Assembly (NCBI GenBank): GCA_016745015.1
Contig: JADGDH010000007.1
Span: 1 to 46,233, forward strand
DNA: 46,233 nt
Direction: 5' to 3'
DNA from: Colwellia sp.
Lineage (GTDB): Bacteria > Pseudomonadota > Gammaproteobacteria > Enterobacterales > Alteromonadaceae
Part shown: positions 26,567 through 36,500 of the stretch, one piece after another
Numbering within the stretch: the stretch's first letter is position 1
Layout: each line of letters opens with the position of its first letter
Notes under the pieces: model-generated
The model's input: the letters and a program-made list of their open reading frames with translations, nothing else
What the model was told of the DNA's origin: nothing
Databases searched by the model: none
Position numbers and translations under genes: made by a program

Positions 26567-27274
26567 ATGAATGGCTACATTTTAGTTGTTGAAGATGAAA
26601 CACCAATCAGAGAAATGATCACTTTCATTTTAGAGCAAAATGGCTTTAACTCTGTTGAAGCCGTTGATATTAAAGAAGCAAAAGAAAAAATTGTTGAACC
26701 TTATCCTGATCTGATTTTACTAGATTGGATGTTACCCGGCGGTAGCGGTGTAAAGTTGGCTAAAGAGCTAAAGCAAGGAGAATATAGTCGTAATATTCCC
26801 ATTATTATGCTTACAGCGCGTGCTGATGAAGATGATAAGGTAAAAGGTCTTGATGCGGGTGTTGATGATTATGTGACTAAGCCGTTTTCACCTAAAGAAT
26901 TAATTGCGCGTATTAAGGCTGTGATTCGTCGAGTTTCACCAACATTATTGGCTGAAAAAGTAGAATTTCATGGCTTAAAACTCGACCCTATTTCTCACCA
27001 TGTCACAATCAATGAGGAAGCATTAGAACTTGGCCCAACAGAGTTTCGTTTATTACATTTTTTTATGACTCATACCGAACGTGTGTATTCTCGTGAACAG
27101 TTACTTGATAATGTTTGGGGAACAAATGTTTATGTTGAAGATAGAACGGTTGATGTACACATTAGGCGTTTAAGGAAAGCTATTTCAGGTGCGGGGCATG
27201 ATGATTTTATACAAACCGTTCGTGGAGCAGGCTATCGTTTTTCTGGAAAAACAATTCATAAAACTAAAAGTTGA
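26567..27274 (+). CDS. phoB: phosphate regulon response regulator PhoB
   Basis: An OmpR-type response regulator. The receiver domain has the acidic pocket VVEDE, the phosphoacceptor Asp53 in [11 protein letters not shown], the Thr in IIMLTARAD and Lys in [10 protein letters not shown]. The C-terminal winged helix has [15 protein letters not shown] and [18 protein letters not shown]. The 235 residues match PhoB (229). AAGGC stands 7 bases before the ATG. An overlapping ATG four bases upstream is out of frame. phoR follows after 45 bp and the gene has its own Pho box. Confidence 0.96.
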   Translation: MNGYILVVEDETPIREMITFILEQNGFNSVEAVDIKEAKEKIVEPYPDLILLDWMLPGGSGVKLAKELKQGEYSRNIPIIMLTARADEDDKVKGLDAGVDDYVTKPFSPKELIARIKAVIRRVSPTLLAEKVEFHGLKLDPISHHVTINEEALELGPTEFRLLHFFMTHTERVYSREQLLDNVWGTNVYVEDRTVDVHIRRLRKAISGAGHDDFIQTVRGAGYRFSGKTIHKTKS

Positions 27275-27319
27275 AAGCTAAAAAATTAGCATCGCCATAA
27301 GCGCAAGTAAATATAAACA

Positions 27320-28360
27320 ATGCAACCTCATATGCACATAAAAAATAAGCAAGACTTTCGTTTTCATTCAGGTATTGAGGCATTACCTGATGCTGCCCTT
27401 ATTTTGTCAACAGAATTACTTATTGTGTCAGGCAATAAGAAAGCGCAGCGTCTTTTAGGGGTACGCTTTCCTGATGATGTTGGTAAACATATTGAACAAT
27501 TACTTATTGACCCTGTATTTTCAGAGTATTTAGCACAAGATAATTTTGAATCACCTTGTTTAATTATTTCACCGATTAATGATGAGCTGCAATTAGAAAT
27601 TTCGGTTATGGCTTTTGGTGGTGAACACGTTGTTTTGATGTCTCGTGCTATTGCTAAATATCATCGAATGAAGAAAATGCGTCGTGAGTTTGTTGCCAAT
27701 GTTTCGCATGAATTGAAAACTCCTCTCACCGTTGTGCGTGGTTATGTTGAAATGATTCAAGAAACTGATCATGCTTTAGATCCCCATTGGCAAAAAGTTT
27801 TTGGCACAATTGAAGGACAAGTTTCTCGAATGGAGCGGCTGGTAGAGCAGTTACTTAGCTTATCTAAAGTTGAAAATAATCGTGATGATGATGATATGAA
27901 ACAAGTAGATATGCCAAAACTTGTTGAAAACCTTGTTGAAGATGCTAAATGGCTTAACCAAGTTAAACAGCATGAAATTCGTATCAATATCACTCATAAT
28001 TCTGGTGTGTTTGGTATTGAAACTGAGTTAAAAAGTGCTTGTGCTAATTTAATTTCTAATGCTATTGCTTATACGCCAGCTAATGGTGTAATTGAAGTTA
28101 ATTGGAAAAAAAACGGCGATAAAGTTATTTTTAGCGTAAAAGATAACGGTGATGGTATTAAATCTGAACAGCTAAATAGGTTAACAGAGCGCTTTTATCG
28201 TATTGATAAATCACGCTCACGTGATACTGGTGGTTCAGGCCTTGGTCTTGCTATTGTTAAGCATGTATTACTTCACCATAAAGCAGAATTAGTTATTACC
28301 AGTACATGGGAAGAGGGCAGTGAGTTTGCTATTTATTTTGATGATAGCACTATTTGTTAG
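27320..28360 (+). CDS. phoR: PhoR histidine kinase without a membrane domain
   Basis: The sensor kinase partner of PhoB. A PAS-like domain (IEALPDAALIL from about residue 19) leads to the phosphoacceptor His130 in FVANVSHELKTPLT. The ATPase has NLISNAIAYTP, DNGDGI and TGGSGLGLAIVKH. Compared with E. coli PhoR (431 residues), the first ~85 residues, which hold the two membrane helices and the charged linker, are missing. The upstream 45 bases are non-coding, so the gap is not explained by a wrong start. The ribosome site is weak. The protein would be cytoplasmic or held at the membrane by partners such as PhoU/PstB. Confidence 0.9.
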   Translation: MQPHMHIKNKQDFRFHSGIEALPDAALILSTELLIVSGNKKAQRLLGVRFPDDVGKHIEQLLIDPVFSEYLAQDNFESPCLIISPINDELQLEISVMAFGGEHVVLMSRAIAKYHRMKKMRREFVANVSHELKTPLTVVRGYVEMIQETDHALDPHWQKVFGTIEGQVSRMERLVEQLLSLSKVENNRDDDDMKQVDMPKLVENLVEDAKWLNQVKQHEIRINITHNSGVFGIETELKSACANLISNAIAYTPANGVIEVNWKKNGDKVIFSVKDNGDGIKSEQLNRLTERFYRIDKSRSRDTGGSGLGLAIVKHVLLHHKAELVITSTWEEGSEFAIYFDDSTIC

Positions 28361-28379
28361 TATCGCCCTAATCTCACAA

Positions 28380-28880
28380 CTATGCTCGAGTAATATCTAC
28401 CATTAAATCATCAGCAATATGCTCTAATGCACTGACTAATTCATCTACATCTGTTTCATTCATTGCAACTTGCACTTTAGCATTAAACATTAGTTGGCCA
28501 GTATGAGCAGCACTAGATTGTGAGCATACAAGTTTGATTAAATTACCGCCTTGATGATGAATAACAGATGATATTTCTTGCACAATGCCAGCTCTATCGT
28601 TAGCTGTTAATTCTAATGTTAAGTTAGTGTTTACTTTCTCAGAAATTGATTTTGCTATTTCTATTTGGCAATTCAGGCTATCAATATTATTTAATGCTGA
28701 AACTAATGATTGGGTTTTATTTTGACTAACCGCAACTTCTATTACGCCTGCGAAAAATCCTGATAAATGATGCAAACTACTGACTTGCCAATTACCTTCG
28801 TGTTCTTTAATTATATTAGATAAAGTGTCAACGATACCTGCTTGATCGGCACCAATGCAAGAAATTATAATATGATTCAT
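28380..28880 (-). CDS. GcvR-like tandem ACT-domain protein
   Basis: A 166-residue protein of two ACT domains (ISCIGADQAGIVDTLSNII and ELTANDRAGIVQEISSVIH), the organisation of the glycine-cleavage regulator GcvR. E. coli GcvR binds GcvA and blocks activation of the gcv operon when glycine is low. Here there is no gcvA or gcv operon nearby, so assignment to GcvR function is by family only. The gene is convergent with phoR, with a 19-bp gap. AGGAT stands before the ATG. Confidence 0.82.
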   Translation of the reverse strand: MNHIIISCIGADQAGIVDTLSNIIKEHEGNWQVSSLHHLSGFFAGVIEVAVSQNKTQSLVSALNNIDSLNCQIEIAKSISEKVNTNLTLELTANDRAGIVQEISSVIHHQGGNLIKLVCSQSSAAHTGQLMFNAKVQVAMNETDVDELVSALEHIADDLMVDITRA

Positions 28881-28921
28881 AGGAGATCCTTAAGTATGAT
28901 GTTTTGATAATAAGAAAAATT

Positions 28922-29311
28922 TTAATCGGCTCGGGAAAGTTGGTTAAGTTCTTTATCAAGTTGTTGGTTATCACCTAAATTAAGCTCAATTAAGCGACGT
29001 AATAGTGTAACGCTGTCTATATCAATGGCATTGCATTGTAGACCTGTTTCGTCATCTTGTTCATGAACAACAGTAATATGCATGGTCACTTCTGATTCAT
29101 TATCAGATAAAAAAAAGGTTAAAGTACCTAGCTTCTCTTTTAATGGGTGATCAGACTTTACTGCGGTTACTAATGCACCATTAAGAGAAATGTCATGGAT
29201 TGATACAGGGTATGTATTATCTTCAATATTCAATTCAGCTTTGATTGAAAATAATATACGGGTAAATTGGCGTCTGTTTTTTATCAAAATATGTCCATTG
29301 GAGTTATTCAT
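28922..29311 (-). CDS. PilZ domain protein
   Basis: A single PilZ domain, the c-di-GMP receptor fold. The binding residues are visible: RRQFTR (RxxxR) at the N-terminus and DISLNGALV (the (D/N)xSxxG motif) about 27 residues later. The 129 residues leave a short C-terminal tail of acidic and polar residues. I start at the ATG at 29311; the ORF track uses a TTG six bases upstream. It lies between a GcvR-like gene and ettA, so its output is unknown; motility or surface behaviour is a fair guess given pilTU in this window. Confidence 0.88.
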   Translation of the reverse strand: MNNSNGHILIKNRRQFTRILFSIKAELNIEDNTYPVSIHDISLNGALVTAVKSDHPLKEKLGTLTFFLSDNESEVTMHITVVHEQDDETGLQCNAIDIDSVTLLRRLIELNLGDNQQLDKELNQLSRAD

Positions 29312-29360
29312 TAACAAAGCATATCCATAGCATAGACTGGTTTTTAATTAATTGGTATAG

Positions 29361-29400
29361 AAAAAGGCTGTTAAAAATGAATATTTCAACAGCCTTTTTG
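29361..29400. terminator. bidirectional terminator between ettA and the PilZ gene
   Basis: AAAAAGGCTGTT (29361-29372) and AACAGCCTTTTT (29388-29399) form a 12-bp stem with a 15-base loop that can itself pair weakly. A T-run is present on both strands. It lies just after the ettA stop. Confidence 0.85.
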
Positions 29401-29425
29401 TGGTTAATATTACAGGTATAGTTGA

Positions 29426-31099
29426 TTAACCAATTTTTTTGTATTTTATGCGGTGTGGTTCAATTGCTGCCGCACCTAAGGTTTTCTTCAGCCATGCTTC
29501 ATAATCAGTGAAGTTACCTTCGAAAAAGTTTATTTGTCCTTCATCTCTATAATCTAAGATGTGAGTGGCAATTCTATCTAAGAACCAGCGATCATGAGAA
29601 ATAACCATTGCACAGCCAGGGAATTCTAAAATAGCTTCTTCAAGAGCACGTAAGGTTTCAACATCTAAATCATTGGTTGGCTCATCGAGTAATAATAAAT
29701 TACCGCCAGTTTTTACTAATTTTGCTAAATGAACACGATTGCGTTCACCTCCTGACAAATCTTTAATAAATTTTTGTTGATCATTACCTTTAAAATTAAA
29801 GCGTGAACAATAAGCACGACTTGGAATTTGGTACGTACCAATTTCTAAAATATCAAGCCCTTCTGAAATTTCTTGATAAACCGTATTGTTATCATTCATA
29901 TCATCACGGAACTGATCAACACTGGCAAGTTTCACTGTGTCACCCAAAACAATATCGCCTGAATCTTGCTGTTCTGTGCCAGACATCATTTTGAATAAGG
30001 TAGATTTACCAGCACCGTTGGCACCAATAATGCCAACAATTGCACCTTTGGGCATGCTGAAACTTAAATCATCAATTAATATTCGACCGTCAAAAGATTT
30101 TCTAAGGTTGCTTACATCTAGTACTTTGTCGCCTAAGCGTGGTCCCGGTGGAATATAGAGCTCATTTGTTTCGTTACGTTTTTGATTTTCTTGGCTGTTT
30201 AATTCTTCAAAGCGCGCCATACGTGCTTTACTTTTGGCTTGACGAGCTTTTGGATTAGAGCGAACCCATTCTAATTCTTGTTTAATAGTTTTTTGCAGTG
30301 CATTCTCGCTTTTATTTTCTTGCGCTAAGCGGGCATCTTTTTGCTCAAGCCATGAAGAGTAATTGCCTTCCCATGGAATACCTTCACCTCTATCTAGTTC
30401 TAAAATCCAACCAGCCACATTATCAAGGAAATACCTATCATGGGTAATAGCAACGACAGTACCAGGGTAATCATGTAAAAAGCGTTCTAACCAAGCCACT
30501 GATTCAGCATCTAAATGGTTAGTTGGCTCATCAAGTAATAACATGTCTGGTTTTTGTAATAATAAATGACATAAAGCAACTCGACGGCGTTCACCACCAC
30601 TTAGTACTGCAATTTTTTGATCCCAAGGTGGCAAGCGTAAAGCATCGGCAGCGCGCTCAAGCACGTTATCAATATTATGACCATCTTGCGTATTAATAAT
30701 ATCTTCTAGCTGACCTTGCTCTTTGGCAAGCGCATCAAAATCAGCACCTTCCTCAGCATATTCGTTATACACTTCATCTAAACGTTTCAAGGCATTTTTA
30801 ACGGTTGATACAGCCTCTTCAACCACTTCACGTACGGTTTTGCTTTCTTCTAATTGTGGTTCTTGTGGTAAATAACCAATATTGGTACCTGCTAGCGCAT
30901 TGGCTTCACCTTCAAACTCTTTGTCTATACCCGCCATAATACGTAATAAACTTGATTTACCTGAGCCATTTAAACCTAAAACACCAATTTTAGCGCCAGG
31001 AAAAAATGAAAGTGAAATATTTTTCAAGATAGTGCGTTTGGGTGGAACCACTTTGCTTACGCGGTTCATTGAGAATATAAATTTGTCAGGTAATGCCAT
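29426..31099 (-). CDS. ettA: energy-dependent translational throttle EttA (ABC-F)
   Basis: An ABC-F protein that binds the ribosomal E site and gates the first elongation step according to the ATP/ADP ratio. There are two ATPase domains, with Walker A GLNGSGKSS and GANGAGKST. The ABC signatures are LSGGERRRVAL and LSGGERNRVHL, and the Walker B/H-loop parts are LLLDEPTNHLDAES and LLLDEPTNDLDVET. The linker contains WVRSNPKARQAKSKARMARFEEL. The 557 residues match E. coli EttA (555). No membrane domain is present. Confidence 0.96.
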   Translation of the reverse strand: MALPDKFIFSMNRVSKVVPPKRTILKNISLSFFPGAKIGVLGLNGSGKSSLLRIMAGIDKEFEGEANALAGTNIGYLPQEPQLEESKTVREVVEEAVSTVKNALKRLDEVYNEYAEEGADFDALAKEQGQLEDIINTQDGHNIDNVLERAADALRLPPWDQKIAVLSGGERRRVALCHLLLQKPDMLLLDEPTNHLDAESVAWLERFLHDYPGTVVAITHDRYFLDNVAGWILELDRGEGIPWEGNYSSWLEQKDARLAQENKSENALQKTIKQELEWVRSNPKARQAKSKARMARFEELNSQENQKRNETNELYIPPGPRLGDKVLDVSNLRKSFDGRILIDDLSFSMPKGAIVGIIGANGAGKSTLFKMMSGTEQQDSGDIVLGDTVKLASVDQFRDDMNDNNTVYQEISEGLDILEIGTYQIPSRAYCSRFNFKGNDQQKFIKDLSGGERNRVHLAKLVKTGGNLLLLDEPTNDLDVETLRALEEAILEFPGCAMVISHDRWFLDRIATHILDYRDEGQINFFEGNFTDYEAWLKKTLGAAAIEPHRIKYKKIG

Positions 31100-31225
31100 A
31101 AAGAGTCCAAAAAAGTTATAAATTAAGTTAGTTATTATTTTAAGTAACGATTAACATGTTAGCAATACTTGAAAATTCATTAACTATAAGAAGTGATTAT
31201 TAAGTGCTAAAGCGTTTAATTGCAG

Positions 31226-32326
31226 TTAGTTATGTTTTATTTGGTGTGATAAAGATGTTAATAAATTAACCACTTCTACACTAGCACTTTCCATTACTGC
31301 TAAGTCTTTAACTGCTTTTGCCATATCGCCTGATTTCATAGATTTTAAGGCGCTTAAACCATAATCATGTACTTGTGCATGAGGTGCATCAAGTTGTTTA
31401 AATGCGCTATAATTAGTGTATTTTTCTGCACCTTCACCTTGAAAATACCATTTTCCTAAGCGGCAATTTTGATGATTGGTAAGATCGTCATTATCATTAT
31501 CAGATACACCTAAGATAGCTTGATAAACTTTTAATTTCCATACTACATGATCCATTTTTACTGTTTGCAAGAAGGCATCTGTAGTTGAGTTGGTAATAAC
31601 TGAATACATATTTTTAGAAACGTTTACGATGTTGTTTGCTGTGGTTTCTATGGTTGTGGTACTTTCATTAATTTCAGTGCTTTTTGTACCAACTTCATGA
31701 ATACCTTCAATAACTTGTTCCATTTGTTGGTTTACTTGCTCTATTAGGCTCGATATCTCATTTGAGGCTTCAGCAGATCTTTGAGCTAAGGTTCTTACTT
31801 CATCAGCAACAACGGCAAAACCACGCCCTTGTTCACCAGCACGAGCTGCTTCAATAGCAGCATTTAGCGCTAATAAATTTGTTTGATCAGAAATACCTTT
31901 AATAATATTTACAAAATCATTAATACCTGCCGTAGCTGATTTTAAGTTATCAACAGAGGTTGAAGCGTTTTGGCTATCACTGCTTATTTTTGTGGTTGCA
32001 ATAATGGTTGAAGCCAACATCGAAATAATATTATTGAACAATGTTTGTGATGATTGAAATTCATCACGGTGTTCAATAAGCTCATTTGATGAAGAGGCAA
32101 GCTCTTCTCGAATATTGTTAACCAAATCGGCAGAACCCAGCCATAAATTATTTATTTCTTCTTGATGGCGATAGCGCTCTGTATTATTTGCCATGTCCTG
32201 CATTAACTGTTGGCTTTCATCGTTAGCATTTGCTACTTCGGTTTCTAATGATGTGAGTTGTTGTTTAAGTTGAATGTTCTCTTTTTGTAATGCAGAGAAC
32301 TCTTCTTTACTTGGCAAGCCAAACAT
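31226..32326 (-). CDS. soluble methyl-accepting chemotaxis protein with C-terminal CZB domain
   Basis: A 366-residue chemoreceptor without membrane helices. A coiled coil with [12 protein letters not shown] leads to the signalling tip [20 protein letters not shown], in which the [14 protein letters not shown] segment is complete. The C-terminal part (from about residue 262) is a chemoreceptor zinc-binding domain: [26 protein letters not shown] and [13 protein letters not shown] supply the His/Cys/His/His ligands. Related soluble CZB receptors sense oxidants such as HOCl or zinc. No che genes are next to it. The neighbouring RND operon has no evident link. Confidence 0.92.
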   Translation of the reverse strand: MFGLPSKEEFSALQKENIQLKQQLTSLETEVANANDESQQLMQDMANNTERYRHQEEINNLWLGSADLVNNIREELASSSNELIEHRDEFQSSQTLFNNIISMLASTIIATTKISSDSQNASTSVDNLKSATAGINDFVNIIKGISDQTNLLALNAAIEAARAGEQGRGFAVVADEVRTLAQRSAEASNEISSLIEQVNQQMEQVIEGIHEVGTKSTEINESTTTIETTANNIVNVSKNMYSVITNSTTDAFLQTVKMDHVVWKLKVYQAILGVSDNDNDDLTNHQNCRLGKWYFQGEGAEKYTNYSAFKQLDAPHAQVHDYGLSALKSMKSGDMAKAVKDLAVMESASVEVVNLLTSLSHQIKHN

Positions 32327-32475
32327 ATACTAAATACCTTTGTTTTATAAAATACAATATCATAACTTTTAATTGTAACTATTTAGTAATGATTACTAAA
32401 GTCTTTTTGTTTATAAGAAGGTGAATTTAAACAGTATGTTATTCCAGATCATTGAATTAAGGGGTTAACATGTAT

Positions 32476-33594
32476 TTAAGGGAGTGACATGTATTGTGGC
32501 GTAATTATTTCATCCCCAGCCATTAAACCTGAAATGACAGGAACCATACCATTTTGTTGTGTTTTTCCTAATTGAACAAAGCGTCGTTGAACATCACCTT
32601 TAACATTAAGCCAAACAAAGTCTAATTGACCAACATGAGCAACTTTATCCATGGGAATATTGAGTTTAATTTGTTCACCTGCGGGGATCAACATACGCGC
32701 ATACATTCCAGGCAATAAACTTTTATGATAGGGAATACGCGCTTTAATCAAAAAGCTGCGAGAGCCTGTATTAACTGCAGGTACTATTTCTTCTATTTCA
32801 CCAATTATAGTTTTGTTAACACTAGGTAATTCAATTTCAATGGCTTGACCATGAACTAAAGTTAGTGCTAATCGCTCTCGTACTTGTGCTTCTACTCGTA
32901 ATGATAGTGGGTTGTATAAAGACAGGAGCTTAGCACCTGCTTGTGCGGTATCACCTGGCTCGGCAAATCGGTCAACAATAAGGCCATTGATTGGCGCTGT
33001 TAATGTGGCATAACTTAAGGTGGTTTTTGCTTGGGCTAATGCTTGCTTGGCTGCGGTTAATTCAGCAGCAATACTGTGGTAGTCAGCGCGATTTTTATCT
33101 AAGTCAAACTCTGCAACCAATTGTTTTTTAAATAATTCAGTTGAGCGTTCGAGGTTTTGCTTAGCTTCTTTGTAGCGTGCTTGCAACGCCTTAATGTTTT
33201 GCTTAGCTTGTAATACTTGAGACTGTAAATCGACTTGTTCAAGTTGAATTAATAGATCGCCTTTATTAACTTTATCGCCTGCTCTTATATGAATTGTATC
33301 AATTCGAGCTAAAATTCTTGATGAAATTATGGTTGCTTGTTTTGCTTCAACACTTGCAGCAACAGGCTCAAAAATAGCATTTGTGCTCGCTACTACTTTA
33401 TATGTGCTGTTTTTATCAAAAGCTGTATTACTTGTATTTTTACTATTATTCAACGCAGGCGATACTTTTTCATTAAATGAGCCAGCAAGCCAAGCCACCA
33501 TTAGCAATAAAACGGTTAAGGCGATAACAGGAATAAGTACTTTTTGTGCTGTGCTTTTTTTTACTTTGTCTTTACGTACTTCGCGTTGAGTCAT
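32476..33594 (-). CDS. RND efflux pump periplasmic adaptor (membrane fusion protein)
   Basis: A HlyD/AcrA-type adaptor. An N-terminal membrane anchor (VLIPVIALTVLLLMVAW) precedes the lipoyl/barrel-sandwich halves (GDKVNKGDLLIQLE and ATLTAPINGLIVDRFAEPGD) around a coiled-coil hairpin. A beta-barrel and membrane-proximal domain follow (PGMYARMLIPAGE). The 372 residues are typical. Its ATG overlaps the stop of the RND permease by four bases (ATGA), so the two are translationally coupled. No outer-membrane TolC-like partner is encoded here. Confidence 0.9.
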   Translation of the reverse strand: MTQREVRKDKVKKSTAQKVLIPVIALTVLLLMVAWLAGSFNEKVSPALNNSKNTSNTAFDKNSTYKVVASTNAIFEPVAASVEAKQATIISSRILARIDTIHIRAGDKVNKGDLLIQLEQVDLQSQVLQAKQNIKALQARYKEAKQNLERSTELFKKQLVAEFDLDKNRADYHSIAAELTAAKQALAQAKTTLSYATLTAPINGLIVDRFAEPGDTAQAGAKLLSLYNPLSLRVEAQVRERLALTLVHGQAIEIELPSVNKTIIGEIEEIVPAVNTGSRSFLIKARIPYHKSLLPGMYARMLIPAGEQIKLNIPMDKVAHVGQLDFVWLNVKGDVQRRFVQLGKTQQNGMVPVISGLMAGDEIITPQYMSLP

Positions 33595-36500
33595 AACGTT
33601 TCCTTAGTTAAATATTCGCTTTTGGTTATTGATGGGTCTTGTTTTTTATTGTCAAAAACTAACAAATAAACAATAGGAACAACCAATAATGTAAATATAG
33701 TTGATGAAATAATGCCAAAAATAATAGCAATGGCTAAGCCGCTAAAAACAGGGTCTAGGGTAATAATTAAATTGCCTAGTAACGTAGTGCCTGCTGTTAA
33801 TAAAACAGGACGCATGCGTACAGAACCTGCTTGAATTAACGCTTCTTTAATTGGTTCTCCTTTATCTCGTGCTTGGGTAATAAACTCAATTAAAATTAAC
33901 GAATTCCTAACTACAATACCAGCTAAGGCTATCATGCCTATCATAGCGGTAGCAGTGAATAGCACAGGCTCTGGTGCATTGGCTATTTCACGCTCTCCAA
34001 ATTGATTTAGCATGAAGAAACCAGGCATAATGCCAATAACGGTTAGCGGTATAGCAGACATAATAATTCCAGATAATGCCGCAGAGCCAGTTTGTATTCT
34101 TAATACAAAATAAATAGCAGTTAAAGCAAAGGCAAAAGCGATACCCATATCACGAAATACTCGAATAGTAATGCGCCACTCACCTTCACCACTCCATGAT
34201 AAATTTATATTCTCAGGTAAGTACCAAGTGTTACCACTACCACTGGTTAAAAATGTACGAGTTTTCCAGTCGTTTGATTTAGTGGTCGCGGTGTTGTCTG
34301 CTTGGTCGTTAACTTGGTTATTTATTTTGTGGCTAGTGTAACGCAAGTCGCTGCTAATATCGGCAATGATAGCCGCAGGGGTTCTACCTGATATATCGGC
34401 TGTGACATAAACGACAGGTTTCAAATCTTTATGAAAAATAACTTTATCACTAATGTCTTGTTCAAACTGACCTAGCTCACCAAGGGAAACAAGTGACTGT
34501 GGCGCAATATCAATACCTTGTGGTGTTGTGTTTTGTACAATGCCAGCTTGCCCTTTAATCGTTAATCTATAATAGTCAGAAAGGGTTTCTCGTTGTTCAA
34601 TAGGAAGCTTTATATTGATAGCGAGTGGCGTTGCTTCATCGTTTACATGCAGATAACCTGCAATTTGTCCCATATTCGCTACTGCTAGAGCTTGGTTGAT
34701 ATTTTGAGTTGAAATACCTGATAATGCAGCTTTAGTTTTGTCAGTAACAAAACGTAAACTTGGTTGATTGTTACCAACAGTTGAGTCAACTTCAACAACA
34801 TGAGATTCTTGTTTTAGCCGCTTTTCCACAATACTTGCTGCTTGCTGTAGTTCATTATATTGAGTAAATTCATCTCCATAAAGTTCGGCTACTAAGGTAC
34901 TAAGTACGGGAGGGCCAGGCGGTACTTCAACAACCTTAATATTTATATCGTTTGTTGAGTTAAGAGAAGTGTTTAGTGACTTTAAATGCTCTCTTAACCT
35001 TAAAACAATCGCATGAGATTGGTGCTCACGTTCTGTTTTATCAAGTAATATGATGCGTAAATCAGCCATGTAAGGTGCTGAACGTTGATAATATTGGCGT
35101 ACCATGCCATTAAAATCTATTGGTGACGGTGTGCCAACGTAAGCTGAAATAGCTTTAATTTCAGGTAGTTGTTGTACTTTGTTTGAAACAACTTTTGCCA
35201 TAGCTGCTGTTTGCTCTAAAGTGGCGCTTTCAGGCATATCAATAATAATTTGAACTTCATTTTTATTATCAAAAGGGAGTAATTTAAGCGGTACTAACCG
35301 CATCACGGGTAGCATGGCTGCAATAATAAATAATGCTAAGACTAGCCACAGAACTAATTTTCCTTTTTGTCGATTATCTAATAATGGTGTTAGCATACGA
35401 CGATAAAATTGACTAAAACCTTGGCTCTGTTCTTTTTCTTCGCTTAACTCAACTGCTGATTTAGGCTTGATCAATTTAGAGGCTAACCATGGAGTAACTA
35501 AGAAGGCTACTAAGGTTGAACTGATAACACTAAGTGGTACGTTAAACGCCATGGGAGCCATGTAAGGCCCCATCATGCCAGTGATAAAAGCTAAGGGAAC
35601 AAAAGCGAGTACTATAGTTAACGTTGACATTAATAAAGGCACACGAATTTCGTTAATTGCACCGACAATTTTATCTTGTAGTGAGCCGCTTTTATCTTTT
35701 AAGTAACGTTCAATATTGTCAACGCCAGTAATGGGGTCATCAACGAGTAATCCTAACGAAAGAATTAGTGCGAAAAGTGTTACGCGGTTAATGGTGTAAC
35801 CAAACATTAAATCTAACGATAAGGTGATGCCATAACAAATAGGTACTGCCAAGCCAACAACAACAGCTGAGCGCCAGCCTAAAAATACCGCAATAAAAAC
35901 TACTACGGTAAATATTGCAAAAGCCAAGCTAGTAGTGAGGTTGTTTACTTTTTCATTAGCGGTTTCACCGTAATCACGCAATACCTCAATATGAACATTT
36001 TTAGGAAAAATAGATTGTTGTAGCTCGGATATTTTATCGTGCACAGCTTGTGCTACAGTGACTGCATTACTGCCGCGTTGCTTCGCTACACTAATAGTAA
36101 CGATAGGGTGGTCGCCGTTTTTTATAAGAGAAGAGTTTATAGAAGAAGGTTTTTTAGTCGAAAGGTTTTGAGAATAAAGATCCTCTTGGTGTCCGTTGGC
36201 AAAATCAATCCAAGTATAGCTTGTTGCTTCAGCAGGGCCATCGATTATTTTGGCAATATCTTTTAATAAAACAGCGCTACCATCTATTACGCTAATAGGG
36301 GTTTGTTTTAACGTTTCTATGTCTCTAAAAACATCGCCACTTTCAAGGCGGAAAGACTGGTTTTCTAGTGCCAAATTACCATGGTGTTGTAGAGTGTTTG
36401 AGGCTTGAATTGCATTGAATACATCACTAATAGCTATTTTTCTAGCTGTCATTTGCTCTGGATCTAAATTAACTTGAATTTCTTTTGAGCGCCCACCAAT

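Noticed and set aside
32468-32495. Repeated ACATGTATT words around the adaptor gene stop
   Set aside because: Nine A/T-rich bases repeated once is expected by chance, with no structure beyond that.
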